DNA from: an uncultured Erysipelotrichaceae bacterium
GTDB taxonomy: Bacteria; Bacillota_I; Bacilli_A; Erysipelotrichales; Coprobacillaceae
Length of the DNA: 5,814 nt
Direction: 5' to 3'
NCBI GenBank assembly: GCA_900317015.1
Contig: ONFH01000113.1
Span: forward strand, 1-5,814
Shown here: positions 4,845-5,814 of the stretch, piece after piece
How the letters are laid out: every line of letters starts with the position of its first letter
Numbering within the stretch: the stretch's first letter is position 1
Translations under genes and position numbers: made by a program
Notes under the pieces: model-generated
The model's database searches: none
Told to the model about the DNA's origin: nothing
What the model saw: only the letters and a program-made list of their open reading frames with translations

Positions 4845-5718
4845 ATAATGGTTTTTGATAGAATTTTCCTTTGACCGCAATTGAGTTTGTAATATTGATG
4901 AAGGCATGTGGATCACATTTCATGATCACACGGGTCGCATCATTTAATTCATCTTCGGAGATGACCGTAAATAACATAATACGTTCTTCATGCTTATAGG
5001 CACCAACAGCATTCAACTGAGTGATGCCATGGTTCGTTAATTTAAACATTTCATCTTCGATCAGTTTTGGCTTGTTCGTAATAATGAACATTGTGATCTG
5101 ATGGTCAGACTTATGGAAGGTCTGGATCGTCTGGGTTGAAACGAACTGGAAGATAATGGAATAAAGCGATGCTTCAAAACCAAACAATAAACCAGCGGTA
5201 ATTAAGACACAGATATTAAAGCCTAAGATCATATTCCATGAACTGATATTATATTTACGATTGAGGAAGACGGCAACGAAGTCTGTTCCCCCACTTGAGG
5301 CTCTCCCAATCAAGGCAATCGTGATGGCTAAGCCATTTAATAAGCCCCCAAACACACAGATCAGCAGCGGATCAGTCGTAATACGGATCGTTGGGAATAA
5401 GTCGACCATAAATGAACTTAAGAAGATCATTAAGATCGAAAATCCCGTAAATCGTTTTGAGATATACTTGACGCCGATGTAAGCTGGAATCAGATTTAAG
5501 ATGATGTTGATCGGAGCATAAGGCACTTTAATATGGCCAAACTTGAATAACGATCGCTGAATGACTAGCGATAAGCCGGTCAGCCCACCAGGGACTAAGT
5601 TTCCGGCACGGACAAAGGTCTTAATGTTAGCCGCAAGTAATGCTGCAGCCAGGACGACAAGGACGAGCGATTTGACATAACCGAGCCCTGTCTCACGAGG
5701 TTCTTTGTATTTCATCAT
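4843..5718 (-). CDS. YitT family membrane protein (DUF161 + DUF2179)
   Basis: The 291-aa protein has the usual length and architecture of the YitT/YqfU/YvjA family in Bacillota. An N-terminal membrane region of about five or six helices (about 15-195) is followed by a soluble C-terminal DUF2179 domain (about 205-285). The two glycine signatures of the membrane part are visible: LVPGGLTGLS (41-50), and GRASSGGTDFVAVFL (138-152). The C-terminal domain shows the family pattern HGITQLNAVGAY, then ERIMLFTVISEDEL, then CDPHAFINI. The exact transport or signalling role of this family is not established. ATG codons at 5718 and 5715 are adjacent; the first was kept. Only a weak GGTGA (5725-5729) precedes it. 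The promoter at 5736-5764 implies a very short leader. The gene stands alone and converges on the small membrane protein. Confidence 0.93.
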   Translation of the reverse strand: MMKYKEPRETGLGYVKSLVLVVLAAALLAANIKTFVRAGNLVPGGLTGLSLVIQRSLFKFGHIKVPYAPINIILNLIPAYIGVKYISKRFTGFSILMIFLSSFMVDLFPTIRITTDPLLICVFGGLLNGLAITIALIGRASSGGTDFVAVFLNRKYNISSWNMILGFNICVLITAGLLFGFEASLYSIIFQFVSTQTIQTFHKSDHQITMFIITNKPKLIEDEMFKLTNHGITQLNAVGAYKHEERIMLFTVISEDELNDATRVIMKCDPHAFINITNSIAVKGKFYQKPL

Positions 5719-5735
5719 AATAATTCACCGCTACA

Positions 5736-5764
5736 ATTCTAAACAATAAAAAATAGCGAATCAA
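5736..5764 (-). promoter_or_regulatory. Promoter of the YitT-family gene
   Basis: On the minus strand, TTGATT (5764-5759) and TAGAAT (5741-5736) are separated by exactly 17 bp. The predicted start is near 5729, leaving a leader of only about 11 nt before the ATG at 5718. That leader holds GGTGA but no strong Shine-Dalgarno sequence. Confidence 0.7.
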
Positions 5765-5814
5765 GCAATTTGAGAATTATCTTAATATTTACTTTTTTGA
5801 CCACTTTTGTTAAA

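Noticed and set aside
5261..5482. Plus-strand open frame of 73 codons inside the YitT-family gene
   Set aside because: It is an antisense shadow of a clear family member and has no initiation signals.

Overview
The window looks like ordinary chromosome from a low-GC Gram-positive bacterium (Bacillota). Intergenic DNA is AT-rich, ribosome binding sites are AAGGAGG-like, and intrinsic terminators are short GC stems followed by T runs. The gene set also fits: a folate ECF-transporter S component behind a tetrahydrofolate riboswitch, a YitT-family membrane protein, and a short ACT-type phosphoglycerate dehydrogenase. A gut Erysipelotrichia-type organism would fit, but that placement is a guess. 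I see no CRISPR array, tRNA, rRNA, insertion sequence, prophage or attachment site.

Left part (1-1827), all on the minus strand. Bases 1-131 hold the first 43 codons of a COG0523 (CobW/YeiR/YjiA-like) P-loop GTPase, cut by the window edge, with its promoter. Next is a 241-aa secreted protein of unknown function with YD-like beta repeats (289-1014); it has its own promoter and terminator. Then comes folT (1113-1628), the folate-binding subunit of an ECF transporter. Its mRNA leader carries a well-preserved THF riboswitch aptamer (1686-1784). Between the aptamer and the start codon, two mutually exclusive hairpins compete, and one of them would both hide the Shine-Dalgarno sequence and resemble a terminator.

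Middle part (1828-4432). A very AT-rich intergenic stretch separates the divergent folT and serC promoters and contains a 12-bp perfect palindrome. The serC-serA operon follows on the plus strand: phosphoserine aminotransferase and D-3-phosphoglycerate dehydrogenase, 17 bp apart. They encode two of the three steps from 3-phosphoglycerate to serine; no serB is present here. The operon ends at a strong intrinsic terminator.

Right part (4433-5814). A small two-helix, very basic membrane protein of unknown function (4513-4833, plus) converges on a YitT-family membrane protein (4843-5718, minus). Their stop codons are 9 bp apart and share one long perfect stem-loop that should terminate transcription in both directions.

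The folT riboswitch and the serine operon have a loose metabolic link, since serine feeds one-carbon units into tetrahydrofolate. I see no convincing new multi-gene system. The observations most worth checking are the riboswitch expression platform, the secreted repeat protein, the Asp at the usual catalytic Glu position of SerA, and the possible operators.
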